From: Paenibacillus alkaliterrae
Lineage (GTDB): Bacteria; Bacillota; Bacilli; Paenibacillales; Paenibacillaceae
NCBI RefSeq assembly: GCF_021532375.1
Contig: NZ_JAKGAP010000013.1
Coordinates: 1-64,000, forward strand
Direction of reading: 5' to 3'
DNA: 64,000 nucleotides
Below, piece after piece: positions 7,757 through 16,611 of the stretch. Both the position numbers and the translations under genes were made by a program. Positions within the stretch are counted from its first letter, which is position 1, and the number at the start of each line of letters is the position of its first letter. The notes under the pieces are model-generated. The model was not told the origin of the DNA, did no database searches, and saw only the letters and a list, made by a program, of their open reading frames with translations.

Positions 7757-7837
7757 TTAAGAATTTTTTGATCTGTTGGCCATATCGACGATCATTACGA
7801 TAAGCACGAGTAGTTGAATGAGCAATTCCGCACTCAT
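7757..7837 (-). CDS. 26-residue hydrophobic peptide, type I toxin-like
   Basis: The ORF has a very strong ribosome binding site (GGGAGGG, 5-6 bases from the ATG at 7837) and its own terminator, so the whole mRNA would be about 130 bases. The peptide has a single membrane helix (LLIQLLVLIVMIVDMA) after a short polar start and a positively charged tail (NRSKNS). This is the architecture of type I toxin peptides and holin-like toxins in Bacillales. A matching antisense RNA would lie on the plus strand over 7.70-7.85 kb; I could not fix its promoter by eye. A small membrane regulator is the alternative. Confidence 0.6.
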   Translation of the reverse strand: MSAELLIQLLVLIVMIVDMANRSKNS

Positions 7838-8004
7838 TTCAATCCCTCCCAGCTATAAGTAATGCTCCTTCGCTGCAGCCTCTCCTCTCGATTGCCTTAC
7901 GAACATCTCCCATTACCATATCTATGGCCGAATGTTGAAATTTATGCCGAATATTCGCGCTAATTAATTATAATAGTATTTAACGAGATAAATCCTTAAC
8001 CATA

Positions 8005-8257
8005 TTAACGTGAGGAATTGTACGAGGATAATACGCAAATTCTCTCCAGCTTTCCCCTCTACGATACGCACTCTTCCTGTACCGACTGGCTCCATATCAT
8101 AATAAACGAGAACATGCTTAGCCATATCCTCGAACTCATCCATCTCAACCTCTTCAGCTACCCCTTTCTCAAAAGCTACAGCTTAAAGGCCACAATTGGC
8201 ATCGCTGCTCTTACCATTGCCTTCAAGAGATTGATGTTTTACCATATAAATACTATA
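8005..8257 (-). pseudogene. GNAT acetyltransferase remnant
   Basis: Conceptual translation of the minus strand gives GVAEEVEMDEFEDMAKHVL, then EPVGTGRVRIVEGKAG (8179 to about 8050), and after a frame change ERICVLSSY. This matches the N-terminal half of GNAT proteins (VEEQGV-E-E-DE-D, GTGRLRI, ERICVLP-YR). An in-frame stop precedes the block, the first residues are not recoverable, and the acetyl-CoA loop is lost near 8010. The gene is dead. Its upstream end overlaps the promoter of the CDF gene. Confidence 0.75.
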
Positions 8258-8259
8258 CT
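8231..8259 (+). promoter_or_regulatory. Sigma-A promoter for the CDF transporter
   Basis: TTGATG (8231-8236), 17-base spacer, TATACT (8254-8259), 40 bases before the gene start. Confidence 0.6.
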
Positions 8260-8298
8260 TAACATTAAATTTCCCACAAATGGAGGTCATCGAATTAC

Positions 8299-9261
8299 AT
8301 GAGCAATTGGATCGCTCTAATTAAGAAAGGCAACACCTCTTCTGCAACGGCTGCGTTAGGCAACACGGGCTTGGCTATCATAAAAGCCATCGCTGCCTCC
8401 ATTAGCGGCAGCGGAACTATGTTTGCATCAGCTATGCATTCAGTTGCGGATGCGGTTAATCAAGGCTTTGTATTTATCGGAAGCGTACTTGCCGAACGCT
8501 CGCCAACGAGACGCTTCCCGACCGGCTTCGGACGCATTATCAATCTATTTTGCATGATTGCTGTTATTGTTGTCACGATAATGGCTTATGAAACGTTTCT
8601 CAAAGGCATTAAGCTTCTCAAGCACCCCGAAGAAGCGACAAATTTTTGGCTGAACTTTATCGTATTGTTGATCGCGATCGTCATTGACGGCAGCATTCTG
8701 TTGAAAGCGATGAAAGAGATCATAAAGGAAACCCGCTCGGATGCGAAAGGCTTTAACATCTTCTACGAGGCATTTCGGAACGCTAATCGCGCCTCTCCTC
8801 CTACGCGTCTCGTGTTTTACGAGGATATCGTAGCAACGCTTGGTGCCGTGTTTGCGACAGTGGCGATCGTATTCGCTGCATTTACCCCCTTCAAGGCGAT
8901 GGATGGTATTGCCACTATACTTATTGCTTGTTTGATGATCGGAGTGGCGTTTAAGGTTGGATTTGATAATATGATTGGCCTCATAGGAGTTGCGGCACCC
9001 AAGGATGTGGAGGACCGTATTGCCGGCTTGATCATTTCCGATGCAGATGTTACCGATATTGGCAAACTTCGCATCGTCCAAGAGGGACGGCGATATCATG
9101 TTGAAGCCTATATCGAGCTTCGCAACGGACTTTCCTTAGCAGACGCGACTAATATTAAATTGAGGCTTAAAGACAGGCTGCTAACCGACAGCGATATTTC
9201 CGACGTTACGCTGGGCATTATGGATGACAACGGCGTCAAAACGTGGGTTCCTTCCAAATAA
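8299..9261 (+). CDS. Cation diffusion facilitator (CDF) family metal transporter
   Basis: 320 residues with about six membrane helices and a C-terminal cytoplasmic domain of some 80 residues, the layout of CDF zinc/manganese/iron exporters. Metal-site motifs are visible in TM2 (HSVADAVNQ, with the His and Asp four residues apart) and TM5 (YEDIVATLGAV). The C-terminal metallochaperone-like domain is seen at IGKLRIVQEGRRYHVEAYIE. It should export a divalent metal using the proton gradient. ATG at 8299 follows GGAGGT at a longish 11-12 bases. It is a single transcription unit with its own promoter and terminator. The metal is not predictable from the sequence. Confidence 0.9.
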   Translation: MSNWIALIKKGNTSSATAALGNTGLAIIKAIAASISGSGTMFASAMHSVADAVNQGFVFIGSVLAERSPTRRFPTGFGRIINLFCMIAVIVVTIMAYETFLKGIKLLKHPEEATNFWLNFIVLLIAIVIDGSILLKAMKEIIKETRSDAKGFNIFYEAFRNANRASPPTRLVFYEDIVATLGAVFATVAIVFAAFTPFKAMDGIATILIACLMIGVAFKVGFDNMIGLIGVAAPKDVEDRIAGLIISDADVTDIGKLRIVQEGRRYHVEAYIELRNGLSLADATNIKLRLKDRLLTDSDISDVTLGIMDDNGVKTWVPSK

Positions 9262-9262
9262 G

Positions 9263-9303
9263 AAATAAAAGGCGAACAGAGCGGCTCTGTTCGCCTTTTA
9301 TTT
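9263..9303 (+). terminator. Terminator of the CDF gene
   Basis: Long perfect stem (AAATAAAAGGCGAACAGAG with its complement) around CGG, ending in a T-rich tail. Confidence 0.9.
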
Positions 9304-9411
9304 CTTCAAATGACCAACGAGCGGAATTATAAGCCAAATTCGGTGCATTCTTTTCCAAGTGGACTAATGCTATCCTGTAAATAGTCTTAACCATAATGAT
9401 AATGAGGCGGG

Positions 9412-10257
9412 ATGAAATTGTCATACTTATCCGTTAGTACATGGAGCTTACACCGCATTCTTGGCCCTCTCCGCTGGACCGTGTGGGATGCCGATTCTTG
9501 CACTCACCAAACGAGAGTGCAGGAACAACCGCAACAATTAACATTGCTTGAGCTCCCTGCTGCAGCTGCATCAAGGGGTTATAAAGCCATTGAGGTTTGT
9601 CATTTTCACTTTCCTGCTACCGAAGCCTCTTATTTAGAACAGCTTCGTCAATCCTTTCTAGCCGCGGACGTTTCGTTCGATACGCTTCTGCTTGATTACG
9701 GCGATCTTACGAATACAGATGTAACAAGAAGGACGGCAGATATATCCCTCATTCGCGAATGGATTGATGCAGCTTCTCTATGCGGAGCCAAGCAAATCCG
9801 TATCATCGCCGGCGAGGCGTCCCCAACTGACGAAGCTGCTATTCAGCAAGCCGCGTCTGCATTATCGGAGCTTGCTCAATACGCTGCGCCAAAAGACGTT
9901 CGAGTCGTAACAGAAAACTTCAAGCCGCTTACTTCCACTGCCGAAAGCTCACTCAAGCTGTTAGCGGGAGCTGGAGATCGAGTCGGGTTTATTACCGATT
10001 TCGGAAATTATCATGGACCTGACAAGATGGCGGAAATTGCCGCGACAACACCTCTCAGCGTATCGATTCATGCCAAACCCAACTACGTCGATGCAGGAAT
10101 TCCGGATGCGGAATCCTTCAATTCCTATCTTAAGCAAGTTCAAGAAACCGGCTATAATGGCTCTTATGTCCTGATTTATGACGGTCCGGGCGATATGTGG
10201 CAAGGACTTGATCGGATTAAAGCAATTGTTGAGCCTTATCTATCGACAGCACGTTAG
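9412..10257 (+). CDS. Sugar phosphate isomerase/epimerase-like TIM-barrel protein
   Basis: 281 residues of the AP-endonuclease-2/xylose-isomerase-like TIM-barrel family. Typical features are the start LSVSTWSLHR, GYKAIEVCHFHF, the acid-rich strand RVVTENF, GFITDFGNYHG and SIHAKPNY, which supply metal ligands (Glu, Asp, His). These enzymes isomerise or epimerise sugars or cleave inositol-related compounds; the substrate cannot be named. ATG at 9412 follows GAGGCGGG closely. The upstream ATAATGATAATGA stretch resembles part of a Fur-family box, but only one half is clear. It is a single gene ending in a terminator. Confidence 0.85.
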   Translation: MKLSYLSVSTWSLHRILGPLRWTVWDADSCTHQTRVQEQPQQLTLLELPAAAASRGYKAIEVCHFHFPATEASYLEQLRQSFLAADVSFDTLLLDYGDLTNTDVTRRTADISLIREWIDAASLCGAKQIRIIAGEASPTDEAAIQQAASALSELAQYAAPKDVRVVTENFKPLTSTAESSLKLLAGAGDRVGFITDFGNYHGPDKMAEIAATTPLSVSIHAKPNYVDAGIPDAESFNSYLKQVQETGYNGSYVLIYDGPGDMWQGLDRIKAIVEPYLSTAR

Positions 10258-10269
10258 TGCAAATTAACA

Positions 10270-10318
10270 CGAAAAAAAGCAGATAGCAGTTACGATTCGT
10301 ATCTGCCATCCGCTTTTT
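10270..10318 (+). terminator. Terminator after the TIM-barrel gene
   Basis: GCAGATA pairs with TATCTGC within an A7GC...GCT6 frame; the T-run follows at 10312-10318. Confidence 0.75.
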
Positions 10319-10415
10319 TGTTTACATAATTATAATGATGTCTACTTAATTCGAATGAGTGCAGCCATTTTACTCGAAATGTTATTCATAAGAAAAGCCG
10401 ATCGAAAGGCAAATA

Positions 10416-10437
10416 GCGTGAAATATGTATTTCACGC
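10416..10437. terminator. Perfect 10-bp hairpin downstream of gerKC
   Basis: GCGTGAAATA (10416-10425) and TATTTCACGC (10428-10437) flank a 2-base centre. It lies 46 bases beyond the gerKC stop and probably terminates that operon, although the minus-strand T tract is short. The rest of 10319-10482 shows nothing recognisable. Confidence 0.55.
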
Positions 10438-10482
10438 CATTTTTATAGAGGAAAATGGATGCCTATTTCCCGTTTTTATCGG

Positions 10483-11694
10483 CTATTGGCTTTTTTCCGT
10501 ACCTGTTTCCGTAATAGTCAGCTCTACGCTATAAGTAATCGGAATCCGGCTAAACGCCTGGTCCCAGTTCTTCTTTACCTTTTGCCATAACTTCGGCTGT
10601 TCAATGCTTAGACGCGTTCCAAAACCGACGACATCGGCTTTATATTCCTTCTGTATTTTGTCTAAGCCTTGCTTAGCTAATCGCATGATCTCCCGTTCTA
10701 CCGACTGCTCCACGCCAGCTCTATAAGCATCATCGATGGGCCCGCTATTTTCACTCCAATCTTCAATAATGCGACCTTCCGATTTCATCTTTACATCAAA
10801 AGAAACGTTATCGCCGTCGACGCTTGTATAAATTTCGCTATTCATAGCTTTTAGCTCATAAGCGATCATTTCATTTGTCTTTTCATTTACACATTTAATA
10901 ATGCCTCCCTCAGCCTCGCCGCTAAGTAAAATGACCCCTAACAATTCTTCTTCATTCAGAAGCCCTCTGAATTTTTGCGTTTTACCTTTAATGACCGCCG
11001 CCCCTGAAAGCTTGACCTCCCCTTCTGCTGCAACCACATTTTGCAGCATATAGCTTGATTCCGCGTGCATATGCTTCTCCAGCTTGTATAAGGTCATTCG
11101 CGGCATAATTTTAAGCGTCCGATAACGATTTTCCAGCATGCCCATTAGTCGAAAGGCTGGAACGATCGAATTCCCTTTTGCTTCCAATGTATGTTTGGCC
11201 AATCCGCTGCTCATCATCACAACGCAATTTGGTCTAATATCATTATCCCTTAAGAAGAAATCCAACAGCTGATACATGCTTTTATGTCTGGCAAGCTGCT
11301 CATTAATGACGATCACTTTGAGATGGTGACCGATTGCAGGACGTTCCATCCGGGTAGACAACTGTCTTATCATATCGATGATCGAATCACCTGTTTCGGA
11401 CACGTTTAAATAAGCTTTGGTGGCAGGATCCCCAGCCGAATTCCCTCCTTTTTCCTCGGATTGCTTGTTCACGATTTGGAGGGTCACCGATAATAGCTTT
11501 CTATCATTGGCATTTACGGCTAACTTGCCAAGTTTTGCTTCCAGCTTCGTTTCCTTGGCCTGATCAAGCGCTACGCCAACGTAAATACTAAGTTCCTCGA
11601 TTTCGTCTTTACTCCAACAGCCAGTTTGAATGAGTAAAGAACAAGTACACAAGCCTATTAACAAATATTTCGTTCGGTTAAAAGTGATCTTCAT
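10483..11694 (-). CDS. gerKC: Germinant receptor lipoprotein subunit C (GerKC/GerAC family)
   Basis: 403 residues from the ATG at 11694, which overlaps the gerKB stop as ATGA and has an AGGGAGCAGGGG ribosome binding site. The lipobox LIQTGC places the lipidated Cys at residue 26, followed by WSKDEIEELS, the conserved start of Ger(x)C proteins. The family's C-terminal domain is present (VEQSVEREIMRLAKQGLDKI, then YKADVVGFG). The protein is tethered to the outer face of the spore inner membrane and is required for nutrient germination with subunits A and B. It is the last gene of the operon. The germinant cannot be deduced. GerK naming is by family; the paralogue group may differ. Confidence 0.93.
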   Translation of the reverse strand: MKITFNRTKYLLIGLCTCSLLIQTGCWSKDEIEELSIYVGVALDQAKETKLEAKLGKLAVNANDRKLLSVTLQIVNKQSEEKGGNSAGDPATKAYLNVSETGDSIIDMIRQLSTRMERPAIGHHLKVIVINEQLARHKSMYQLLDFFLRDNDIRPNCVVMMSSGLAKHTLEAKGNSIVPAFRLMGMLENRYRTLKIMPRMTLYKLEKHMHAESSYMLQNVVAAEGEVKLSGAAVIKGKTQKFRGLLNEEELLGVILLSGEAEGGIIKCVNEKTNEMIAYELKAMNSEIYTSVDGDNVSFDVKMKSEGRIIEDWSENSGPIDDAYRAGVEQSVEREIMRLAKQGLDKIQKEYKADVVGFGTRLSIEQPKLWQKVKKNWDQAFSRIPITYSVELTITETGTEKSQ

Positions 11695-12788
11695 CCCCTG
11701 CTCCCTTTCTTCCATTTGGTGAGAAGCAATAACGCAAAGGGTATGCATCCGACTAAATAGATAGCCGTATTTCCAAGTAAATCACCGAAGGCAAATAAAA
11801 CATCCAAATTTTTCGGAATGTTCGAAATAATGTATACGACGGGCAACAAAGCAAACAGGCATGAGGTTAAGTTGATGTTCAATAGCTGCGATAGTCCCAA
11901 GCTTGCCGCATAGTAGGAAATCGTATAGGAGGAATAAATTTGCATAATCCAAATGACTAGCAGCAGCGACTCGAACCGCTCGAATATGAGACCCGGTAAT
12001 TCAAAGCTGCGCACCAGATCGAGCGTGGGCCATGTTCTTGTCAGAACACCGTCAACGGACAAAGCGCCAATAACCATAATGACGGTAATGAGATACAGAA
12101 TAACGGTTATTGCCGTACCGTAAACGACCGCTTTGACGGATTTGGCAGGCTGCTTCATGAATGCAGTAAGGATCAAAATAATTTCTACGCCGATAAAGGA
12201 CAACGCCGTAGGTTTAACGCCTGCTAATACAGGCATAAATCCTTGCCCTAATACCGGTCTCAGATTATCAAGCTCGAAGATGCTAAACCCCATAAACATA
12301 ACGAATAAATAAATGACGATCGTCAGCGGAAGAATGATCTCGAATAATCGTGCGATCGGATTCAGTCCGCCCGTCATGAGATAGAGGCTTACCCACATAA
12401 ACGCTATAATGATAGCCCACGAGGGCGTGCCTTCGAGTAAAAATAAGCTTGTTACTTCCGTTAAAGCTCGTACTTGATAACCGGCCAGCATAAAGAAATA
12501 AATAATAAACGCAGCACTGATAAGTCCGCCGATCCATTTGCCCAGCAAACTCTTGTTATACTGAAATACGGTTAGTCCGGGATGTGATTTCGACAAAACC
12601 GCCATGATGATGCCGGCAGCAATAGCAATCATTCCTCCTATGAGAACGGAAAGCCACACATCCGGAGTCCCTGCTGCTTCCGCGGCAACTCTCGGCAGCG
12701 TAAGCACTCCCGTTCCAAGTAAAAAGTTCGAGACAATGACAGCCGCTTGAGCAGTAGTAATTTGATCCGTATTATTATTGATCATCAT
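11691..12788 (-). CDS. gerKB: Germinant receptor permease-like subunit B (GerKB/GerAB family)
   Basis: 365 residues with about ten membrane helices, in the amino acid/polyamine permease superfamily of GerAB proteins. The start ITTAQAAVIVSNFLLGTGVL carries the helix-1 break (G-TGVL) where APC-fold transporters bind ligand. It is the probable germinant-binding subunit in the spore inner membrane. It lies 20 bases after gerKA and overlaps gerKC by four bases. The forespore sigma-G promoter expected for such operons was not located with confidence upstream of the leading small ORF. Confidence 0.93.
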   Translation of the reverse strand: MMINNNTDQITTAQAAVIVSNFLLGTGVLTLPRVAAEAAGTPDVWLSVLIGGMIAIAAGIIMAVLSKSHPGLTVFQYNKSLLGKWIGGLISAAFIIYFFMLAGYQVRALTEVTSLFLLEGTPSWAIIIAFMWVSLYLMTGGLNPIARLFEIILPLTIVIYLFVMFMGFSIFELDNLRPVLGQGFMPVLAGVKPTALSFIGVEIILILTAFMKQPAKSVKAVVYGTAITVILYLITVIMVIGALSVDGVLTRTWPTLDLVRSFELPGLIFERFESLLLVIWIMQIYSSYTISYYAASLGLSQLLNINLTSCLFALLPVVYIISNIPKNLDVLFAFGDLLGNTAIYLVGCIPFALLLLTKWKKGSRG

Positions 12789-12807
12789 TACCTTCTTCCA
12801 AATTGAA

Positions 12808-14268
12808 TTAGTTACGCTTCCTCTTCTGATTTTTCGTATGCAGCATCTCAGGTCTTTGCTTCATCATAAACATGGGCATACGAAAGAAAAAATCCTTCCA
12901 ATCGCTTAAACGGTATGGCACGGCAGGACTGGCATACGGAACGCCAAAGCTTTTCAGCTTCACAACATGTGCGCATAACATCAGGAAAAACAAAATAACC
13001 CCATACATGCCAAATGCCGCGGCACAAAACATCGGCACAAAACGCAGCATGCGCAAAGATATCCCCGCGCTGTATTGCGGTATGGCAAAGGAAGAAATGG
13101 CTGTAATCGCTACGACAATAACAAGAATCGGACTAACGATGCCGGCTTGTACAGCTGCTTCACCAATAATCAAACCGCCAACAATACCCATTGCCGGACC
13201 GATAGGCTTTGGAAGCCTAAGTCCTGCTTCCCTCAATATCTCAATCGCGACCTCCATGATTAATGCTTCCACGAGCGAGGTGAACGGGACGCCCACCCTA
13301 GCTCCTACGATTGAGATCGCAAGCTTTGTCGGGATGAGGCCAGGGTGAAACGATATAAAGGAAACGTACATGGCAGGCGTCAATAATGAAATTAATGCAG
13401 CGAAAAACCGCAGAAGTCGGAGCAGCGTTCCTGCCATCCATCTCTCATAATAATCTTCAGGGGATTGTAACAGCATGCTAAACGTAACGGGCGCGATCAA
13501 AGCGAACGGCGTTCCGTCCAACAAAATCGCCACACGGCCCTCCATCAGCGCAGCAATGACGCGATCCGGCCTTTCTGTGCTTTGCACCTGCGGGAACGGG
13601 CTCAAATAATTGTCCTCAATCAGCTGCTCGACATAGCCGGATTCCATTACGTTATCAATGTCGATTTTCAGCACTCTTCGCCGAACCTCTTCAACTAAAT
13701 CCGGGTCCGCTATATCCATAATATAAGCGATGATCAGGTCTTTCTTAGCACGTTCACCAACCTGTATCGACATAAATGCCAAGCTGGCATTTTCCCCATG
13801 ACGGCGAAGAAGCGCGGTATTATCCGATAGGGTTTCATTAAAGCCGGCTCTTGGGCCTCTAACTAGCGCTTCCGAAATCGGCTCCTCGATATTACGCGAC
13901 TTGACTTTAGCCGTACCGATCACCAGCGCTTCCGAAAAACCATCGATGACAAGCGCGGTAGACCCTAAGAGCACCTTCGGTATAAATTCGTCTATGGAGG
14001 AAGCTTCCGTCAGCTGACTGACGGATAGAACTTGATTTTTAATATAGTTTTTCGTGATGGATGCCTGATCCACATGTATGGACATTAATGCTTTTAAAAT
14101 ATGCTGATCAATCAGCTCGCGATCGGCTAACCCATTTACAAATATAATAGCTCCAGCCTTACCTGAATCGCCTAATGCAAATGGTCTGACAACCACATCA
14201 GAGTAATATTTCGTTTTTTCTTGAATGAGACTTAAATTTTCCAACAAATTGTCGTTCATCTGAATCAC
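12808..14268 (-). CDS. gerKA: Germinant receptor subunit A (GerKA/GerAA family)
   Basis: 486 residues, normal for the family. A soluble N-terminal half (about 1-240) is followed by five or so membrane helices. Signature sequences include [39 protein letters not shown] and [24 protein letters not shown] loops. The C-tail is basic (NQKRKRN). Together with subunits B and C it forms the channel-like germinant receptor. Two starts are possible: GTG at 14268, overlapping the upstream 41-codon ORF as GTGA, or ATG at 14259. The AGAGGAAG site lies 3 bases from the GTG and 12 from the ATG, so it does not settle the choice. Confidence 0.93.
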   Translation of the reverse strand: MIQMNDNLLENLSLIQEKTKYYSDVVVRPFALGDSGKAGAIIFVNGLADRELIDQHILKALMSIHVDQASITKNYIKNQVLSVSQLTEASSIDEFIPKVLLGSTALVIDGFSEALVIGTAKVKSRNIEEPISEALVRGPRAGFNETLSDNTALLRRHGENASLAFMSIQVGERAKKDLIIAYIMDIADPDLVEEVRRRVLKIDIDNVMESGYVEQLIEDNYLSPFPQVQSTERPDRVIAALMEGRVAILLDGTPFALIAPVTFSMLLQSPEDYYERWMAGTLLRLLRFFAALISLLTPAMYVSFISFHPGLIPTKLAISIVGARVGVPFTSLVEALIMEVAIEILREAGLRLPKPIGPAMGIVGGLIIGEAAVQAGIVSPILVIVVAITAISSFAIPQYSAGISLRMLRFVPMFCAAAFGMYGVILFFLMLCAHVVKLKSFGVPYASPAVPYRLSDWKDFFFRMPMFMMKQRPEMLHTKNQKRKRN

Positions 14269-14390
14269 TCTTCCTCTGGTTTACGGAACCATTTGAATAG
14301 GTATGCAATCATAAGAGGAACGGCAAGGGTAACGAAGGCTTCGACAAAAACCTTCCATTCCGGTATGTTCTGAATAATCGCTTGCAGCAT
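14265..14390 (-). CDS. 41-residue single-pass membrane protein leading the gerK operon
   Basis: The ATG at 14390 follows GGGAGAG at about 10 bases; the ORF ends on a TGA that overlaps the GTG of gerKA, a classical sign of translational coupling. The product begins [19 protein letters not shown] and has one membrane helix ([13 protein letters not shown]) and a polar KWFRKPEEE tail. Accessory small proteins (GerD-type or '2Duf'/GerKD proteins) are known for some ger operons, but this one is shorter and I do not recognise it as one of them. It may be a genuine accessory subunit or a leader peptide. Confidence 0.55.
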   Translation of the reverse strand: MLQAIIQNIPEWKVFVEAFVTLAVPLMIAYLFKWFRKPEEE

Positions 14391-14484
14391 GAATGATCCA
14401 CTCTCCCGCATCAAAACCGTGTCGAATAATTAACATTTTTGCCGTTAATCGTCGCCTTTAAACGGTTGAGGAAGCTAATCGCGC

Positions 14485-14515
14485 AAAAAAAAAAGAAGAG
14501 GGAGCATCCCTCTTC
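14485..14515 (-). terminator. Terminator of the DinG-type helicase gene
   Basis: GAAGAGGGA (14495-14503) pairs with TCCCTCTTC (14507-14515); on the minus strand ten T residues follow. Confidence 0.93.
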
Positions 14516-14540
14516 AAGCTAGTTCATATAGATGAAACGA

Positions 14541-16484
14541 TTATAGGCTTTCAATGGTTACTCCTTGCGGAATAATCTGCATAACCTGCTCGCGAACGGC
14601 AGCATCATTCAGCTTTTCGCCAAAAATAACGATCGTTCCGCTGTCCCCCCGCGAACGAATCAAACGCCCCATACCCTGTCTCAAACGAAGCAGCATGTAA
14701 GGCATATCGACTTGCTCGAACGGCGAACCGGCATCCTTCCTTCTTGCCGCAAACAAGGGATCATTCGGAGGGAATGGAAGCTCCCATACGATAACCTGGG
14801 ATAATGACGGGCCTGGAATATCGAGTCCTTCCCACAACGTTACCGCGCACAGAATACTCGCCTCATCGGTCTGGAACTGCTCGATGATGTAGCTGATTTC
14901 TGCAGTGCCTTCATATAAAAATCTGTATGCGGCGGATTCGTCATGATGCTCGGACTTCGACTTAAACAGCTCTAGCTGCTCCATCGATGGAAACAAGATT
15001 AAAGTTCTGCCGCCAGCCTGCTTTAACCTCCGGAAAGTTTCCTCTACCTTTTCATCAATCCCCATTGATTTCCCCATCAAAGGTGCCATTACGCGCATTT
15101 GCTCCGCGTACTCATACGGAGAAGGAACGGAGAAGGATAAAGCGTTGTCCATTCCGAGAATATCCATCATGTATATGAACGAGCCGTTTACGGATAACGT
15201 TGCGGAGGAGAATACGATTGGCATTTTCCGGGAAAATACTTGCTCCTTCAATATCTCCTTCACCCATTTCGGCATAATGACGAGCGATAGGCTGTCCTTG
15301 TCCTGCGAAACCCAGGTGATGGGCTTATCCTCTCTCTTATATAACGAAAGGGCGAATTGAATCATTTCCAGATGCTCTTCAACGATTTTGAGCTGATATG
15401 CGTCAATCGTATACAAGCCGCTCTCGAAAACGAGCTCCTCTTCGATGACCGACAGCATATCCTGAAGCCGATTAATTTCGTGAAGCAGCTCATCGCTCCA
15501 TACCAGCTCCTTGCGGGTTGAACCCGGGACCTTCACGCTTTTCCTATCAATTAAACGAAACAAAAACTCACTTTGGGTAATGGCATCTTCTACGGCTACC
15601 GCTAATGACTCGCGAATTTCCTCCTGCAGCAATCGTGTGATGATGCCTTCAAATACGGGGTGATTCAGCTTGTAAGTCAGCGCCTGCTGCGCGGCGGTTT
15701 CGAGCAAATGTCCCTCATCGAATACAACGGAGCTATGCTCCGGCAAGAGCGGCAGCTGCCCCTCGCGCTTTCTCGCCTCATTTGTCCATATATGCTCCAT
15801 ATAGAAATCATGGGAGCAAATAATGACGTCCGCGGCTTTGCGGTAATGGTCTCGCGATAAGGTTTGACCACAGCGATGTCTTCTGTCGCAAACCAAGCAG
15901 TCCTGGAAGACATCCCAGCCAAGCCTGTTCCACAGTTCATCGTTAAGGCTTGGATAATCCTTCCGGTTCCCGTACGGATAGAAGCCTTGCATCGAATCCG
16001 GTTTGTTAACAAAGCCAGGCAAATCGCGATAAATGCCATCGAACAGCTCGCCATCGTCAAGCTCGTCGCGTACATCGTCAAGCTTATTCAAACATAAATA
16101 CTGGTCTGCGGATTTTCCAAGTCTTGCATCAATAACGAAATCGAGATGACGGGCCAGCTTCGCAATATCCCCTTCCGGTTTAACGAGCTGCTCTATTAAT
16201 GATTCGTCCGCACAGGCAATGATGGCGGGTTTCCTCATATAACGCGCATAGCTTATCGCATAAAGCAAATAGACAAGCGTTTTCCCGGTTCCCACGCCGG
16301 CTTCTGCGAAAATCGTCTGTTTTTCGGCAAACGCCCTTTCCAATTGAAAGGCCATATAAATTTGCTCGTCTCTAATTTCAAAGCCTGCCTCGGGCAGCTT
16401 CTCATAGAAAACATCGGCTATCCAATCACTCGCCTGCCTGACAAAGGATTGCTTCGGGTCGAACTCAAACGGATATTTATTCAC
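14541..16484 (-). CDS. DinG/XPD-type Fe-S DNA helicase
   Basis: 647 residues from GTG at 16484, chosen because GGAGG lies 9 bases upstream; the longer frame to 16580 would translate through a strong hairpin. Superfamily 2 motifs are clear: Walker A AEAGVGTGKTLVYLL (about 63-69), DEAH-type box VFDEGHLLE, motif III-like VFSSATLS, and motif VI RQGMGRLIRS. Between motifs I and II there is a cysteine set (YLCLNK, then CLVC-X5-C) fitting the 4Fe-4S cluster of DinG/XPD proteins. It should unwind DNA 5' to 3', acting in repair or R-loop removal. It lacks the exonuclease domain of the longer Bacillus DinG, resembling YoaA-like forms. It has its own promoter and a hairpin in its leader. Confidence 0.92.
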   Translation of the reverse strand: MNKYPFEFDPKQSFVRQASDWIADVFYEKLPEAGFEIRDEQIYMAFQLERAFAEKQTIFAEAGVGTGKTLVYLLYAISYARYMRKPAIIACADESLIEQLVKPEGDIAKLARHLDFVIDARLGKSADQYLCLNKLDDVRDELDDGELFDGIYRDLPGFVNKPDSMQGFYPYGNRKDYPSLNDELWNRLGWDVFQDCLVCDRRHRCGQTLSRDHYRKAADVIICSHDFYMEHIWTNEARKREGQLPLLPEHSSVVFDEGHLLETAAQQALTYKLNHPVFEGIITRLLQEEIRESLAVAVEDAITQSEFLFRLIDRKSVKVPGSTRKELVWSDELLHEINRLQDMLSVIEEELVFESGLYTIDAYQLKIVEEHLEMIQFALSLYKREDKPITWVSQDKDSLSLVIMPKWVKEILKEQVFSRKMPIVFSSATLSVNGSFIYMMDILGMDNALSFSVPSPYEYAEQMRVMAPLMGKSMGIDEKVEETFRRLKQAGGRTLILFPSMEQLELFKSKSEHHDESAAYRFLYEGTAEISYIIEQFQTDEASILCAVTLWEGLDIPGPSLSQVIVWELPFPPNDPLFAARRKDAGSPFEQVDMPYMLLRLRQGMGRLIRSRGDSGTIVIFGEKLNDAAVREQVMQIIPQGVTIESL

Positions 16485-16507
16485 GATGGGTTGCCTCCAT
16501 ATAATAG

Positions 16508-16545
16508 GCACAAACGGCTGCGTGCAAGCACGCAGCCGTTTGTGC
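16508..16545. repeat. 17-bp perfect hairpin in the helicase leader
   Basis: GCACAAACGGCTGCGTG (16508-16524) and its exact complement (16529-16545) flank CAAG. No T-run follows on either strand, so it is not a standard terminator. On the minus strand it sits between the promoter (16571-16600) and the GGAGG of the helicase gene, ending 8-10 bases before that site. Confidence 0.9.
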
Positions 16546-16570
16546 GGTTCCTCTTCTAAACATACATTCC

Positions 16571-16600
16571 AATATACCATTAAAACCTATGCTTAGTCAA
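16571..16600 (-). promoter_or_regulatory. Sigma-A promoter of the helicase gene
   Basis: On the minus strand TTGACT (16600-16595), 18-base spacer, TATATT (16576-16571). It starts the helicase transcript independently of the ectoine operon and about 12 bases after the UPF0316 stop. Confidence 0.65.
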
Positions 16601-16611
16601 AGAAAATGGAG

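Noticed and set aside
8018..8302. 94-codon plus-strand ORF ending in an ATGA overlap with the CDF gene
   Set aside because: It is antisense to the recognisable GNAT remnant, starts at TTG with poor spacing and has no protein-like pattern.
9390..9410. Fur-box-like ATAATGATAATGA before the TIM-barrel gene
   Set aside because: Only one half of the 7-1-7 dyad is present and the gene has no clear iron link.
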